From positions 186,001 through 250,000 of the forward strand of contig NZ_LFND01000005.1 in NCBI RefSeq assembly GCF_001045465.1: 64,000 nucleotides of DNA. Reading direction: 5' to 3'. The notes beneath the pieces were generated by a model, which had not been told where the DNA came from, ran no database searches, and was given only the letters and a program-made list of their open reading frames with translations. A program made the translations under genes and the position numbers. Origin of the DNA: Chryseobacterium angstadtii (GTDB lineage Bacteria; Bacteroidota; Bacteroidia; Flavobacteriales; Weeksellaceae). Positions 22,462 to 31,700 of the stretch are shown here, in pieces; the stretch's first letter is position 1; each line of letters starts with the position of its first letter.

Positions 22462-25400
22462 TTATAAAGGCTTCGAATTCAGTATTTCCAGTAAATCATT
22501 TTTGGAAAATTTCTGAATCCCCGATCCATCCGTCTGAAGCAGATTTTGAGCGAGCTCATTTTTCTTTTTCTGAAGACTTAAAATTTTATCTTCTACTGTA
22601 TTCGAGCAGATCAGACGTACGGCAATGACATTTTTGGTTTGTCCGATACGGTAACTTCTGTCGATTGCCTGGTTTTCTGCAGCAGGATTCCACCACGGAT
22701 CCACCAGATAAATATAATCCGCTTCTGTAAGGTTTAAACCTACACCTCCGGCTTTTAAACTGATCAGAAATACACGGACTTCATCGTTTTCCTGGAAATT
22801 ATTAACAGCTTTACCCCGGTTTTTGGTTTGTCCCGTAAGATATTCGAAAGGAATGTTTTTATGCTCAAGTTCTGCTTTAAGTAAGTCCAGCATCTCTACA
22901 AACTGTGAGAAGACAAGGATTTTGTGGTCTTTGGATTTACTTTCAATTTGTTCCATCAACAAATCTATTTTTACGGCATGCTCCCCTGAATAACCTTCTT
23001 TTAAAAGTACGGGAGAATTACAGATCTGTCTCAGTCGCGTAAGCCCGGTGAGAACATGCATGCTGTTTTTATTGAGATCATCATCGTCATTAGCGGCAAT
23101 AAATTCACGGAGCTCCTTTTCATAAGCGTCATAAATCTTGCGCTGTTCGGTATTCATTTCACAATAAATCACCATTTCCGTTTTTTCCGGAAGCTCTTTG
23201 GCCACCTGCTTTTTGGTTCTGCGGAGAATAAACGGCCTTATTTTTTGCTGAAGCTCCTGAGTTCTTGTACCGTATTCAAATTTATCAATAGGAACAGCGT
23301 AAATATCTTTAAAATACTGTTTGCTTCCTAAAAGTCCCGGACAGGCAAAAGAAAGCTGGCTGTAAAGATCAAATGTATTGTTTTCAATAGGAGTTCCGGT
23401 AAGAACCATTCTGTTTCTCGATTGTAGTAGGCGGGCAGCTTTATATCTTTCGGAATTTGGATTTTTAATAGTCTGGGACTCATCCAGAAAAACATAATTG
23501 AACCGGAAGTTTTTCAGAAACCGGATATCGGAAAGCAGCATTCCGTAGCTGGTGAGAACTACTTCATACTCAGACATGTGTTCTGAAGCTTTCTGTCTGT
23601 CTGCCCCATAATGAGTAAGCACTTTTAGAGAAGGAGCAAATTTAAGGATCTCTTCCTGCCAGTTGAAGAGCAGGGAAGTAGGAACCACAACAAGGTTCGT
23701 GGTTGGTCCGTTTTTTTCCCTTTGAGAAAGAATGAATGTGATTACTTGTAAGGTTTTCCCCAATCCCATATCATCTGCCAGACATCCACCGAAATTGAAT
23801 CCGTCAAGAAAGCTCATCCAGTTCAGTCCATCATGCTGGTAGTCTCTCAAAACAGCATTGAGTTCTTCAGGAATCTTTACTTTGGGAATTTCTTTTACAG
23901 ATGAGAACTGAAGGGAATACGAATTGAGTTCTTCCTGTATTTCATCGCTTAAAACCTCTTTTTCAAATAGAGAAGAGACCTCGGTAAAATGAATCTTAGG
24001 AATTTTAAGATCCTCAGCATCAACTTCTCCGATACGGAAGAATTCACTCATTCTGGTCATCCATTCCTCTGGGAGAACACCCAATGTACCATCGTCCAGC
24101 TGTACAAATTTACTTCTGTTGCGTATGGCGCGATGGAGCTGTTTTAAAGCGGCTTCTTTCTGGCCAAAACTGACCTTTAATTTGGCGTTGAACCAGTCCA
24201 TTCCGCTGGTTATCTGAATATTGATATTCGCTTTGTACGAGTTGATTTTGTTGTTTTTAAGTTCGTTGAAACCCAATATAAGAACGCCTTCGTTTCTCCA
24301 GATTTCAAAGGCCTGAAGAAACCAGTCCTGGTCCAGAAATTTATCTTTATGCAGATAAAAATAATCATAGCCATCCATCTGTTCTTCAAAATCAGGATGC
24401 TGTTTCATGATGAGAGAAGTAAAACGGGCTTCTTCAGCATCATTTCTATCAATTTTAAAGACATTTCCGTTTTGATCGGTCCCGAAAAGCTGCTTTCTGG
24501 AGTAGACAGGAATTTCAGACTGACCATATATCATCACGGGAGTTACCGCAATATAATTTCCCTGTTGACGGAGATAAATAATCTTTTCATTCTGATCATT
24601 TTTCTCTTCAAGCTGTGCTGGAGTTGCCTGTAATATATAGCTGTAATTTATGTGAATACGCTGTTCAAGCGATGCAAGTATATTTTGCATAAACGCTTCG
24701 TATTTTGAAGCATGAATAAGCAGAATTTCATTATTTGCTTTAAAAAATTTGATGATTCTCAACATATCCGGATCATCCACAAAGCTAAATGTATTCCTAT
24801 TATACACGAAGTATTCATTCCGGATGATTACATTTTTGAAAGGTATGGAAATATCATTAAATTCAAGCTCGCCCGTCACTTCATAGAACGGCTCTTTTTT
24901 GAATACGTTAAGCTGTATTTCTGCCTGTAAAATATCAAGATGTACGGGAACAAGAGACTTTGCAGATACGGTTTCCGAAAGTTCACGGTCATGATAATAA
25001 GTATCAAGTCTGAGTGGATTCTGTGCGATAAGCCTGAGAGCTTCCAGTTCTGCCGTATTGTACTCTTCATTATAATTGTTCTGAAAAGCGGAAACAGCCG
25101 TGTAAAACTTAATATGCACCGGCTCTTCGGCTTTCCAGATGAACTGCATGGCATCTACAGAATTCACCGGATTTTTAATTTTTCCGGTCTGCGTAGTTTC
25201 TGCTTCCATCAGAGAGAAATTCAGATGGCTGTAATACCGGTGTCTGCCGATAACCAGAATTTTTTTCTTCCCGTTTTCCTGTGAAGCCAGTTCATGAACT
25301 ACTGAAGAACGTTGAGGCAGAAGATTTTGTTTAAGAACATCCTCATCTATCGGTAACATTTCTTTGATCTTTGGCTGGGCCTCTGCTTTATCTTCGGTAT

Positions 25401-25806
25401 AACTCAGTTCGAAATAAACATCCAGATCAGGTTCATTTTCCAAGCCATAGCTTTTGGCTTTCTCCATAAAGAGTTTCTTCCGGAGAAACGGATCGAAAAA
25501 GGTTCTGAATTTTTTTTCCTCCACAATGGAATGGATGATTTCAGCCTGATGTTCACAAAGTTGATCTTTAGGGTTGCTGCACGTGCAGGTACTCACGATG
25601 GAGCTGCCGATCTGGTTTACAGAAACAGACGGATACTGCTGTAACGGAGATTTTTTTGTAAAAATACCGTGGTCTTTTTCAATGGCAGTGGGGACAATTT
25701 CATGAAAATTTCTGATCTCCAGAAATGCGCTGCCGGAGGTATGCTTCAGAAGATCATACACCGATAGTGTGCTGATGCTGGTATTTTCAAGAATATATGC
25801 TGCCAT
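22462..25806 (-). CDS. SNF2-family DEAD/DEAH-type helicase with SWIM-like zinc finger
   Basis: 1114 residues. The N-terminal part holds a SWIM-like finger, CTCSNPKDQLCEH (CxC...CxH), a beta-rich bacterial SNF2-associated region, and then the SNF2 ATPase from about residue 660. Motif I is DDMGLGKT, motif II DESQ (DExx), the motif III region VLTGTPIENN, and the C-terminal helicase lobe ends with VDPWWNPAAENQAIDRSYRIGQTK (motif VI). It is a double-stranded DNA translocase related to HepA/RapA; probably remodels protein-DNA complexes. The frame extends two codons to a GTG at 25812, but ATG at 25806 is the likely start. Single gene. Confidence 0.92.
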   Translation of the reverse strand: MAAYILENTSISTLSVYDLLKHTSGSAFLEIRNFHEIVPTAIEKDHGIFTKKSPLQQYPSVSVNQIGSSIVSTCTCSNPKDQLCEHQAEIIHSIVEEKKFRTFFDPFLRKKLFMEKAKSYGLENEPDLDVYFELSYTEDKAEAQPKIKEMLPIDEDVLKQNLLPQRSSVVHELASQENGKKKILVIGRHRYYSHLNFSLMEAETTQTGKIKNPVNSVDAMQFIWKAEEPVHIKFYTAVSAFQNNYNEEYNTAELEALRLIAQNPLRLDTYYHDRELSETVSAKSLVPVHLDILQAEIQLNVFKKEPFYEVTGELEFNDISIPFKNVIIRNEYFVYNRNTFSFVDDPDMLRIIKFFKANNEILLIHASKYEAFMQNILASLEQRIHINYSYILQATPAQLEEKNDQNEKIIYLRQQGNYIAVTPVMIYGQSEIPVYSRKQLFGTDQNGNVFKIDRNDAEEARFTSLIMKQHPDFEEQMDGYDYFYLHKDKFLDQDWFLQAFEIWRNEGVLILGFNELKNNKINSYKANINIQITSGMDWFNAKLKVSFGQKEAALKQLHRAIRNRSKFVQLDDGTLGVLPEEWMTRMSEFFRIGEVDAEDLKIPKIHFTEVSSLFEKEVLSDEIQEELNSYSLQFSSVKEIPKVKIPEELNAVLRDYQHDGLNWMSFLDGFNFGGCLADDMGLGKTLQVITFILSQREKNGPTTNLVVVPTSLLFNWQEEILKFAPSLKVLTHYGADRQKASEHMSEYEVVLTSYGMLLSDIRFLKNFRFNYVFLDESQTIKNPNSERYKAARLLQSRNRMVLTGTPIENNTFDLYSQLSFACPGLLGSKQYFKDIYAVPIDKFEYGTRTQELQQKIRPFILRRTKKQVAKELPEKTEMVIYCEMNTEQRKIYDAYEKELREFIAANDDDDLNKNSMHVLTGLTRLRQICNSPVLLKEGYSGEHAVKIDLLMEQIESKSKDHKILVFSQFVEMLDLLKAELEHKNIPFEYLTGQTKNRGKAVNNFQENDEVRVFLISLKAGGVGLNLTEADYIYLVDPWWNPAAENQAIDRSYRIGQTKNVIAVRLICSNTVEDKILSLQKKKNELAQNLLQTDGSGIQKFSKNDLLEILNSKPL

Positions 25807-26033
25807 AAACACGCGAATTTACAAAAAAGATAACAAGTTGAAGATGACGTGAAAAAGTACTGCAAATAGTGATTTATTGAAAACAGAAAGAGCATTTTAT
25901 GCTTTGAATACCAATATAAAAAGACAATTGTATTTTATCATACGATTAATAGAAATTTTATCGTTATTATTGTACAACAATTAAATTCATGAGAAAAACA
26001 AAATGAATTTGAAAAAAATATAATTTTTTTTTA

Positions 26034-27092
26034 ATGACAAGCAAAATCATAGGAGTCGGCAACTATATTCCGCCGGAAACCATTACTAATTTATTTTTTG
26101 ACCAACATCATTTTATTAACAAAAACGGAGAGTCATTAAAGGAAGCGAATGATATTATTGCCCAAAAGCTAAAGGAAATTACCGGAATTGAAGAAAGAAG
26201 GTATGCATCTGAGCATCAGGTAACCTCGGATCTTGGGCTGATAGCGGCACAAAGAGCAATAGAGAACTCAAAAATAGATCCTGAAACGCTGGATTACATC
26301 ATATTTGCCCATAATTTTGGAGATGTTCGTTTTGGTACTGTTCAGTCCGACAGCGTTCCGAGTCTGGCTTCAAGGGTAAAACATCTGCTAAAGATTAAAA
26401 ATAATTTCTGTGTGGCGTATGATGTACTGTTTGGATGTCCCGGCTGGATCGAAGGAGTGATACAGGCCAATGCTTTCATCAGAGCCGGAATTGCAAAAAG
26501 ATGCCTGGTTATTGGTGCGGAAACATTGTCGAGAGTAGTGGATATTCACGATAGAGACAGTATGATTTATGCTGACGGAGCAGGAGCAGCTGTTCTGGAA
26601 ATCAGTGATGATAACAGTGGAATACAGTCTCACTTATCTGCATCATATACTTTAAATGAAAAGGATTATCTTTTCTTTGGTAAATCGTACAACAATGACG
26701 GTTGTCCTGATACGCGGTACATCAAAATGGATGGCCGCAAGATCTATGAATTTGCCCTGGTGAATGTAGCAGATGCCATGAAAAAGTGTCTGGATGCAAG
26801 TGGGTATTCTATAGACCAGCTCGATAAAATCATTATCCATCAGGCGAACGAAAAAATGGATGAGGCTATTGTAAAACGTTTCTATCAGCTCTATGATGTT
26901 CCGATGCCGGAAAATATTATGCCTATGGTTATCTGTAAACTGGGGAACAGCAGTGTAGCTACTATTCCGTCTCTGCTTACCATGATTCTTAACGGTGAGC
27001 TCCCTTCCCATGAGATAAAAGAAGGACAGATCGTGCTGTTCGCATCTGTAGGAGCAGGGATGAATATCAATGCATTTGTTTATAAGTTTTAA
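26034..27092 (+). CDS. 3-oxoacyl-ACP synthase III (FabH)-like thiolase-fold enzyme
   Basis: 352 residues. Thiolase fold with catalytic triad Cys (LFGCPGW, about residue 134), His (IIIHQANEKM, about 265) and Asn (KLGNSSVATIP, about 304), as in KAS III. GVGNYIPPETITN at the start and GAGAAVLE and SVGAGMNINAFVYKF at the end are typical. It lies alone, not in a fab operon, and is longer than housekeeping FabH (about 330), so it may serve a secondary pathway or specialised acyl chains rather than membrane fatty acid initiation. That last step is inference. Confidence 0.88.
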   Translation: MTSKIIGVGNYIPPETITNLFFDQHHFINKNGESLKEANDIIAQKLKEITGIEERRYASEHQVTSDLGLIAAQRAIENSKIDPETLDYIIFAHNFGDVRFGTVQSDSVPSLASRVKHLLKIKNNFCVAYDVLFGCPGWIEGVIQANAFIRAGIAKRCLVIGAETLSRVVDIHDRDSMIYADGAGAAVLEISDDNSGIQSHLSASYTLNEKDYLFFGKSYNNDGCPDTRYIKMDGRKIYEFALVNVADAMKKCLDASGYSIDQLDKIIIHQANEKMDEAIVKRFYQLYDVPMPENIMPMVICKLGNSSVATIPSLLTMILNGELPSHEIKEGQIVLFASVGAGMNINAFVYKF

Positions 27093-27147
27093 GAGGTTGA
27101 AGAAAAGATTGACGATTATATAGTCGAATTTTTTCATCATTAACATA

Positions 27148-27185
27148 AAAAGGCCCGGACTGATTGTCCGGGCCTTTGTTTTTTT
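27148..27185. terminator. Bidirectional terminator between FabH-like gene and hydrolase 1
   Basis: AAAGGCCCGGAC/GTCCGGGCCTTT stem of 12 bp with a 5-base loop; T runs on both strands. Confidence 0.9.
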
Positions 27186-27208
27186 TAAATTCCATTCTTT
27201 AATCAAAA

Positions 27209-28273
27209 TTATTGAAGATTGGCAGCAACCCCATTTCTCTTTACCTGATATAAGAAAGGGGCCTGGATAAACTGCTTATCCTGTTTTAGTTTATAATTGG
27301 AACCTTCAAAATAGGCTTTAGCTTCAGAATCGTTGTACCCCTTATATTTCAGCCAGGCAACGGTAATTCCGGCAAATTCATTCTTAGGAACTTCCATCGT
27401 TGGGCTGAAGTGGGTTCCTGTAGTAGCCGTTGCAGACCATACAGGAATATGCTGGGTCTGAGGTCCGTACCATACCTGTGGAACAAATGCAGGCACAATA
27501 TAATCCAGGGCGCTGGTTAAAATAAAGGTAGGAGCTTTTACGGTAACGCCTAATGCCAGTGGGCTTGGCTGTATCGGCAGTGAACCGACCACTTTTAGTT
27601 CAGGATCAATAAGATGCAATGCACTTTCGGGAAAACTGGCTGCCCAGAATGAAGCGCCTCCTCCCGCTGAATGCCCGGATACAATCATTTTAGATAAATC
27701 AATTTTTCCGTAAAGAGGAGACTGGCTGTCCTTATTCAGTTTTGCTGCGTGAATTGCTGCAAAAACATGCATAGCCGGCGTTACATTCACAAAATTAGAT
27801 GAAACAATTACTACAAAACCATGACTGGCCCATAATTTAGCCATATCATAGTAATTTCCGTCATTGGAAGTGAAGCCGCCTACAAAATTGACAACAGGCA
27901 ACTTACTTAGATTCTGAATGTTTTCCGGATAATAAACAGACATATTGATAGGAAGGCCGTTGTTTCCGTAAGGGAAATTGTTAGTGCATTTAAATGAATT
28001 ATCCAGAACATTAATTGATTTCAGTACATCTGTAATGATTCCTCCGATATTTTCACATTTTCCGACCATAGCGGTGGTTGTTACCTGATATGGGCCCGTT
28101 GTGGCATACTGCTCATTGGCTATGCCTGTTGCAGGAAATAATACAGATTTTGAAGCATTCTGGCTTTCTGCCATTATAGGGTTGTTGGGTGGGCTATCCA
28201 GCATTTCGTCATTGTTTTGACAGGATAGTAAGCATAATGATGCTACCAGTACAGGAATAATGATTTTTTTCAT
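27209..28273 (-). CDS. Secreted lipoprotein alpha/beta hydrolase (chlorophyllase/PETase-like fold), paralogue 1
   Basis: 354 residues. Lipoprotein signal with lipobox LLSC (Cys about 18), then a linker and an alpha/beta hydrolase domain: KLPVVNFVGGF (oxyanion strand), nucleophile elbow SGHSAGGGAS (Ser about 200), acid residue in TSALDYIVP and His in TGTHFSPTME. The arrangement resembles dienelactone-hydrolase/chlorophyllase/cutinase-type esterases. The protein is a full-length paralogue of the next upstream gene (same length, same C-terminal N[GQ]VA[AD]NLQ). A copy of the 61-bp promoter module lies upstream (28358-28418), which puts it in the putative MocR regulon. Substrate unknown; ester or lipid likely. 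Confidence 0.85.
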   Translation of the reverse strand: MKKIIIPVLVASLCLLSCQNNDEMLDSPPNNPIMAESQNASKSVLFPATGIANEQYATTGPYQVTTTAMVGKCENIGGIITDVLKSINVLDNSFKCTNNFPYGNNGLPINMSVYYPENIQNLSKLPVVNFVGGFTSNDGNYYDMAKLWASHGFVVIVSSNFVNVTPAMHVFAAIHAAKLNKDSQSPLYGKIDLSKMIVSGHSAGGGASFWAASFPESALHLIDPELKVVGSLPIQPSPLALGVTVKAPTFILTSALDYIVPAFVPQVWYGPQTQHIPVWSATATTGTHFSPTMEVPKNEFAGITVAWLKYKGYNDSEAKAYFEGSNYKLKQDKQFIQAPFLYQVKRNGVAANLQ

Positions 28274-28357
28274 AAGTTTAATTGTTTTATAATGATATTG
28301 TTAGGTAAAGCTGGATGTTTTTGTCTTTTTTATCCATTACCTAGTGATTGGTTGAAG

Positions 28358-28418
28358 CAAATAAAATGCATTCTGAAATGTTTTGCATGGGCCAGTTTTT
28401 GATTTTATATGAATACAG
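28358..28418 (-). promoter_or_regulatory. Promoter module copy 1 (for hydrolase 1)
   Basis: Minus strand: CTGTAT (28418-28413), 17 bases, CTGGCC (28395-28390), 24 bases, TTTATTTG (28365-28358). The ATG of the hydrolase is 84 bases downstream. Same spacing as the six other copies. The T-run terminator of the next gene lies just outside. Confidence 0.8.
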
Positions 28419-28444
28419 TTTTTTTATTGACTCCTGTATCTATA

Positions 28445-28476
28445 TAAAAAAGGCTCAGATTTATGATCTGAGCCTT
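28445..28476 (-). terminator. Terminator of hydrolase 2
   Basis: AAGGCTCAGAT/ATCTGAGCCTT stem; on the minus strand it is followed by a six-T run. Confidence 0.85.
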
Positions 28477-28559
28477 CACTTTTGGAAAAGAGTAAAATGG
28501 GTTATTATTTTACCGTGTATAAATAGACATTTGTTGTTTTTTTTATTTTAAAAGCGATA

Positions 28560-29624
28560 TTACTGAAGATTATCGGCTACCTGATTTCTCACCACTCTGT
28601 AAGGATGAATACCCTGAAGGAACTGTGAATCGTTTTTAAGCTTATAATTAGGTCCTACAAAGTAAGCTTTAGCGTCTGTATCGTTATATCCTGTATATTT
28701 CAACCATGCAACACTTATTCCTGCAAATTCATTCTTAGAAATTTCCATAGTGGGACTGAAGTGGGTAGCCGTAGTAGCCGTAGCCGCCCAGGCAGGAGAC
28801 TGGTTGATAAGATGACTCTGATGCAGCTTTGTATACCACGGCATAACAACGATATCGAACCTGCCGGTTAAAATAAGAGTAGGTGCCTTTACCGTAAAAC
28901 TAACGGCTGCAGGTCCGGGTTCTATAGGAAGAGAGCCCACTACTTTTAAATCCGGGTCAATCAGTTTCATAGCACTTTCGGGAATACTGGACGTGAGAAG
29001 GGAAGCTCCTCCTCCTGCTGAATGCCCGGCAATAATCATTTTAGACATATCAACTTTTCCGTACAGCGGAGATTGAGTATCCTTATTCATTTTTGAAGCT
29101 TTGAAAGCACCAAGAATATGCATTTCCGGCATTGAATTGATGAAATCCGAAGAAACCACCACTACAAATCCATGACTGGCCCACAGTTTAAGCATTTGTG
29201 CATAATTTCCCTCGTTGGAAAGTATACCGCCTACGAAATTAACGACCGGAAGTTTGCCGGGAATACTTGCAATATTGGAAGGATAGTATACGGATGTGGT
29301 AATGGGAAAGCCATTTCCGTAAGGCAGATTATTAGTACATTGAATAGTATTGTCCAGTATATTAATAGATTGCAGGATATCTATTACTATTCCTCCCAAA
29401 CCTCCGCATTCTCCAAGAACAGCATCGGTGCTTACTTCATAAGGCCCCATTTTTCCATATTGCTCATTGGCAATACCTACAGCAGGGAAGAAATTAGATT
29501 TTGAAGCCATCTGTTCTGCAGTTGAAGTTCTGCTGTCCGGGACTACTTCCAGTGTTTCGTCATTATTCTGACATGATAGAACTGACAGGGATACTGCCAA
29601 TACGGAAAGAATCATTTTTTTCAT
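28560..29624 (-). CDS. Secreted lipoprotein alpha/beta hydrolase, paralogue 2
   Basis: 354 residues, paralogue of the downstream gene along its full length. Lipobox VLSC (Cys about 18). Hydrolase motifs: GKLPVVNFVGGI, AGHSAGGGAS (Ser nucleophile about 200), LTGRFDIVVMPW (acid region) and TATHFSPTMEI (His). Signal peptides, an N-terminal QNNDE and the position of every motif are shared with paralogue 1, so this is a tandem duplication followed by divergence. Each copy has its own promoter module and terminator, hence they are regulated in parallel rather than as one operon. Probably sits in the outer membrane and acts on an external ester substrate; this is inference. Confidence 0.85.
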   Translation of the reverse strand: MKKMILSVLAVSLSVLSCQNNDETLEVVPDSRTSTAEQMASKSNFFPAVGIANEQYGKMGPYEVSTDAVLGECGGLGGIVIDILQSINILDNTIQCTNNLPYGNGFPITTSVYYPSNIASIPGKLPVVNFVGGILSNEGNYAQMLKLWASHGFVVVVSSDFINSMPEMHILGAFKASKMNKDTQSPLYGKVDMSKMIIAGHSAGGGASLLTSSIPESAMKLIDPDLKVVGSLPIEPGPAAVSFTVKAPTLILTGRFDIVVMPWYTKLHQSHLINQSPAWAATATTATHFSPTMEISKNEFAGISVAWLKYTGYNDTDAKAYFVGPNYKLKNDSQFLQGIHPYRVVRNQVADNLQ

Positions 29625-29679
29625 AAATTTAGTTTTTAAATGGTTCTAAAGCATTTTTCATTTATTGGTGATTTATTGC

Positions 29680-29740
29680 CAAAGAAACTACTTTTACTTA
29701 TTTTTTATATGATCCAGTTTTGTATTTTTTTTAAAAACAG
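29680..29740 (-). promoter_or_regulatory. Promoter module copy 2 (for hydrolase 2)
   Basis: Minus strand: CTGTTT (29740-29735), 17 bases, CTGGAT (29717-29712), 24 bases, TTTCTTTG (29687-29680). The hydrolase ATG lies 55 bases beyond. AAAA precedes the inner hexamer as in the other copies. Confidence 0.8.
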
Positions 29741-29905
29741 GAAATAAATAAATTAATTTTTTTTTGAAGGTCTAAAAACCGGAATACTTATCCGTTTAGT
29801 GCTTATTACAGAAGCTCTGAAAGTAGTACTGGGACTGTGTTTTTCTTCAAACACTAATCATTTTTCATTACCTGTTAATTTTTGTTCAATCTTTTTTGTT
29901 CAAAA

Positions 29906-29966
29906 CTGGATCAGATTAAATTTTAAAACTGGCCTACCAAAAAGAGACTAAAATATTTTTTCTTTG
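29906..29966 (+). promoter_or_regulatory. Promoter module copy 3 (towards the MocR gene)
   Basis: CTGGAT (29906-29911), 17 bases, CTGGCC (29929-29934), 24 bases, TTTCTTTG (29959-29966). It would make the MocR regulator autoregulated, with a leader of about 200 bases to the ATG at 30172. Confidence 0.8.
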
Positions 29967-30171
29967 ACAGTCATAATTATTTGATTAAAGGTCAATTATA
30001 TGTCGTTGCAATTCCTGATGTACTGTTCCAATAGCCTGATTTACCTGTAAAAAGTAAGCTTAACGGAGTAATCATGTTTTCATCTGAATAACGATGCTTG
30101 TGGCATTGTCGTAATTTCATTGTAAAGCGGCAATAATAAAAAGAGATTTTAATTAAACAGCTTATTTTAAA

Positions 30172-31587
30172 ATGTTACGACCTTGGAATCTTGATCTGGA
30201 AATTGATGAAAAATATTCTCATCTACCCATTTATAAGCAGATTGTTGAAACCATTATTGATGCAGTATACTCCGGAAAACTGAAAAAAGGAAATGTTCTT
30301 CCCGGAACCAGAAAACTGGCAGATATGCTGCAAGTCAACAGAAATACAGTAATTGAAGCTTATAACCAACTGGAGTATCAGGGGTGGGTAACTTCCAAGC
30401 AAAGAACAGGAACCTTTGTTTCTTATAATCTTCCGAGCCAGGAAACAGGGCAAATGTTTACTGAAAGTCTCAAAAATACTTCTCTTATTAATAAAATTGT
30501 ATTCGATCAGGGGCTTCCGGATACCAATTTCTCTCCTATGGAAGATATTATCCGGGAATACAAAGTGGTTCTGAAAAAAATACAGAAACAGAAATTGTAC
30601 ACTTTTACAGATTCGGCCGGATATAAAAAACTCAGAGTGATATTATCTCAAATGCTGAATCATCAAAGAGGAATTATTGGAGACGAAAATAATATATGCA
30701 TTACAAGAGGCAGCCAGATGGCTTTGTTTCTCGTTTCTCAGTGCTTGTTGAAAACGGGTGACTGTGTTATTGTAGAACATCCCGGCTACAGGCTTGCGTG
30801 GGATGCATTTGGATATGCCGGAGCAACCGTTTTGTATGCGGAGGTAGATTCGGACGGAATTATCATTTCAGATGTCAAAAAATACATAGAAATGGGAATG
30901 AAGATAAAAGCGGTTTATGTATCTCCCAATTCCCAGTTTCCTACTACAGCTATACTAAGTGAGGCAAGACGCAAAGAACTCGTTGAGTTATCCAATGCCC
31001 ACAATTTTTATGTGATAGAAGATGATTACTGTATTGATCTCAACTATACCGGAAACAGACTTTTGCCGCTTTGCAGCGATGAAAGATTAAAGAATTATGT
31101 ATATGTGGGTACCTTCAGCAGATCTGTAAGCCCGTTTTTAAAGATAGGGTATGTGGCAAGCAGCCATATATTCATTAAAAAGCTGGTTGCTCTCAGAAGG
31201 ATTATAGACATTAACGGGGATCCGATTATGGAGCGGGCCTTGTTTAATTTAATGAAAGACGGCATTTACACCAAACATGTAAAGAAATCTGTACAGCATT
31301 ATAAAAATAAAAGAGATTTTCTGGATGGGCTTTTAAATAAATACCTCAAAGGGAAAATTACCTATGTAAAACCCCAGCTGGGGCTTGGGTATTGGATTAT
31401 ACCCTTGAAACCGATGCTGAATGACTTTGAAATATTTTTAAAAGATGAACTGATAAGCAGGGGAATCCGGTCAATTATCGGTTATGATTATTATAAGAAC
31501 GAAGGGGAAGGTTTTCTGATCAGTTTTGGGTCTGTATCCGAAGCGAACCTGGAAGAAGCGATAAAAATATTGGCGGATTATTTTTAA
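30172..31587 (+). CDS. MocR/PdxR-type GntR regulator with degenerate PLP site
   Basis: 471 residues. Residues 12-80 are a GntR winged helix (LPIYKQIVETIIDAVYSGKL...LPGTRKLADMLQVNRNTVIEAYNQLEYQGW...RTGTFV). Residues 115-471 are an aminotransferase-like domain. Normal MocR proteins carry the PLP Schiff-base Lys in a GTFSK motif; here it reads YVGTFSRSVSP, with R317 in place of Lys. The usual SPxHQxPTG loop reads SPNSQFPTT. EDDY, which holds the Asp facing the PLP pyridine N, is kept. So it may sense PLP non-covalently or another ligand. MocR dimers bind direct repeats, and CTGGAT direct repeats lie upstream of this gene and its neighbours, making it the prime candidate for their regulator. Terminator at 31644. 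Confidence 0.9.
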   Translation: MLRPWNLDLEIDEKYSHLPIYKQIVETIIDAVYSGKLKKGNVLPGTRKLADMLQVNRNTVIEAYNQLEYQGWVTSKQRTGTFVSYNLPSQETGQMFTESLKNTSLINKIVFDQGLPDTNFSPMEDIIREYKVVLKKIQKQKLYTFTDSAGYKKLRVILSQMLNHQRGIIGDENNICITRGSQMALFLVSQCLLKTGDCVIVEHPGYRLAWDAFGYAGATVLYAEVDSDGIIISDVKKYIEMGMKIKAVYVSPNSQFPTTAILSEARRKELVELSNAHNFYVIEDDYCIDLNYTGNRLLPLCSDERLKNYVYVGTFSRSVSPFLKIGYVASSHIFIKKLVALRRIIDINGDPIMERALFNLMKDGIYTKHVKKSVQHYKNKRDFLDGLLNKYLKGKITYVKPQLGLGYWIIPLKPMLNDFEIFLKDELISRGIRSIIGYDYYKNEGEGFLISFGSVSEANLEEAIKILADYF

Positions 31588-31643
31588 ATCTGTCTCATAT
31601 CTTCACAGAAACATTTTTTATTAACAATTTATATTTAACAACG

Positions 31644-31673
31644 AAGGAAGCTGAACACTCAGTTTCCTTTTTT
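31644..31673 (+). terminator. Terminator of the MocR gene
   Basis: AAGGAAGCTGA/TCAGTTTCCTT stem (one G-T pair) with a 4-base loop and T run. Confidence 0.75.
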
Positions 31674-31700
31674 AAATGGATATTTGTAAAAAGATAAAAG

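Larger units (their letters stand above)
29625..30171. other. Divergent regulatory region between hydrolase 2 and the MocR gene
   Basis: 547 A/T-rich bases containing two promoter modules pointing outward (29680-29740 minus; 29906-29966 plus). The plus-strand transcript would have a leader of about 200 bases before the regulator, in which a 16-codon frame (30000-30050) is possible but not convincing. Confidence 0.6.

Noticed and set aside
28348..28551. 67-codon frame over the promoter module of hydrolase 1
   Set aside because: It overlaps the module and a terminator and has no coding character.
30000..30050. 16-codon frame in the MocR leader beginning MSL, like the 32879 ORF
   Set aside because: Shares only the first three residues; too short for a decision and the other leaders have no comparable frame.
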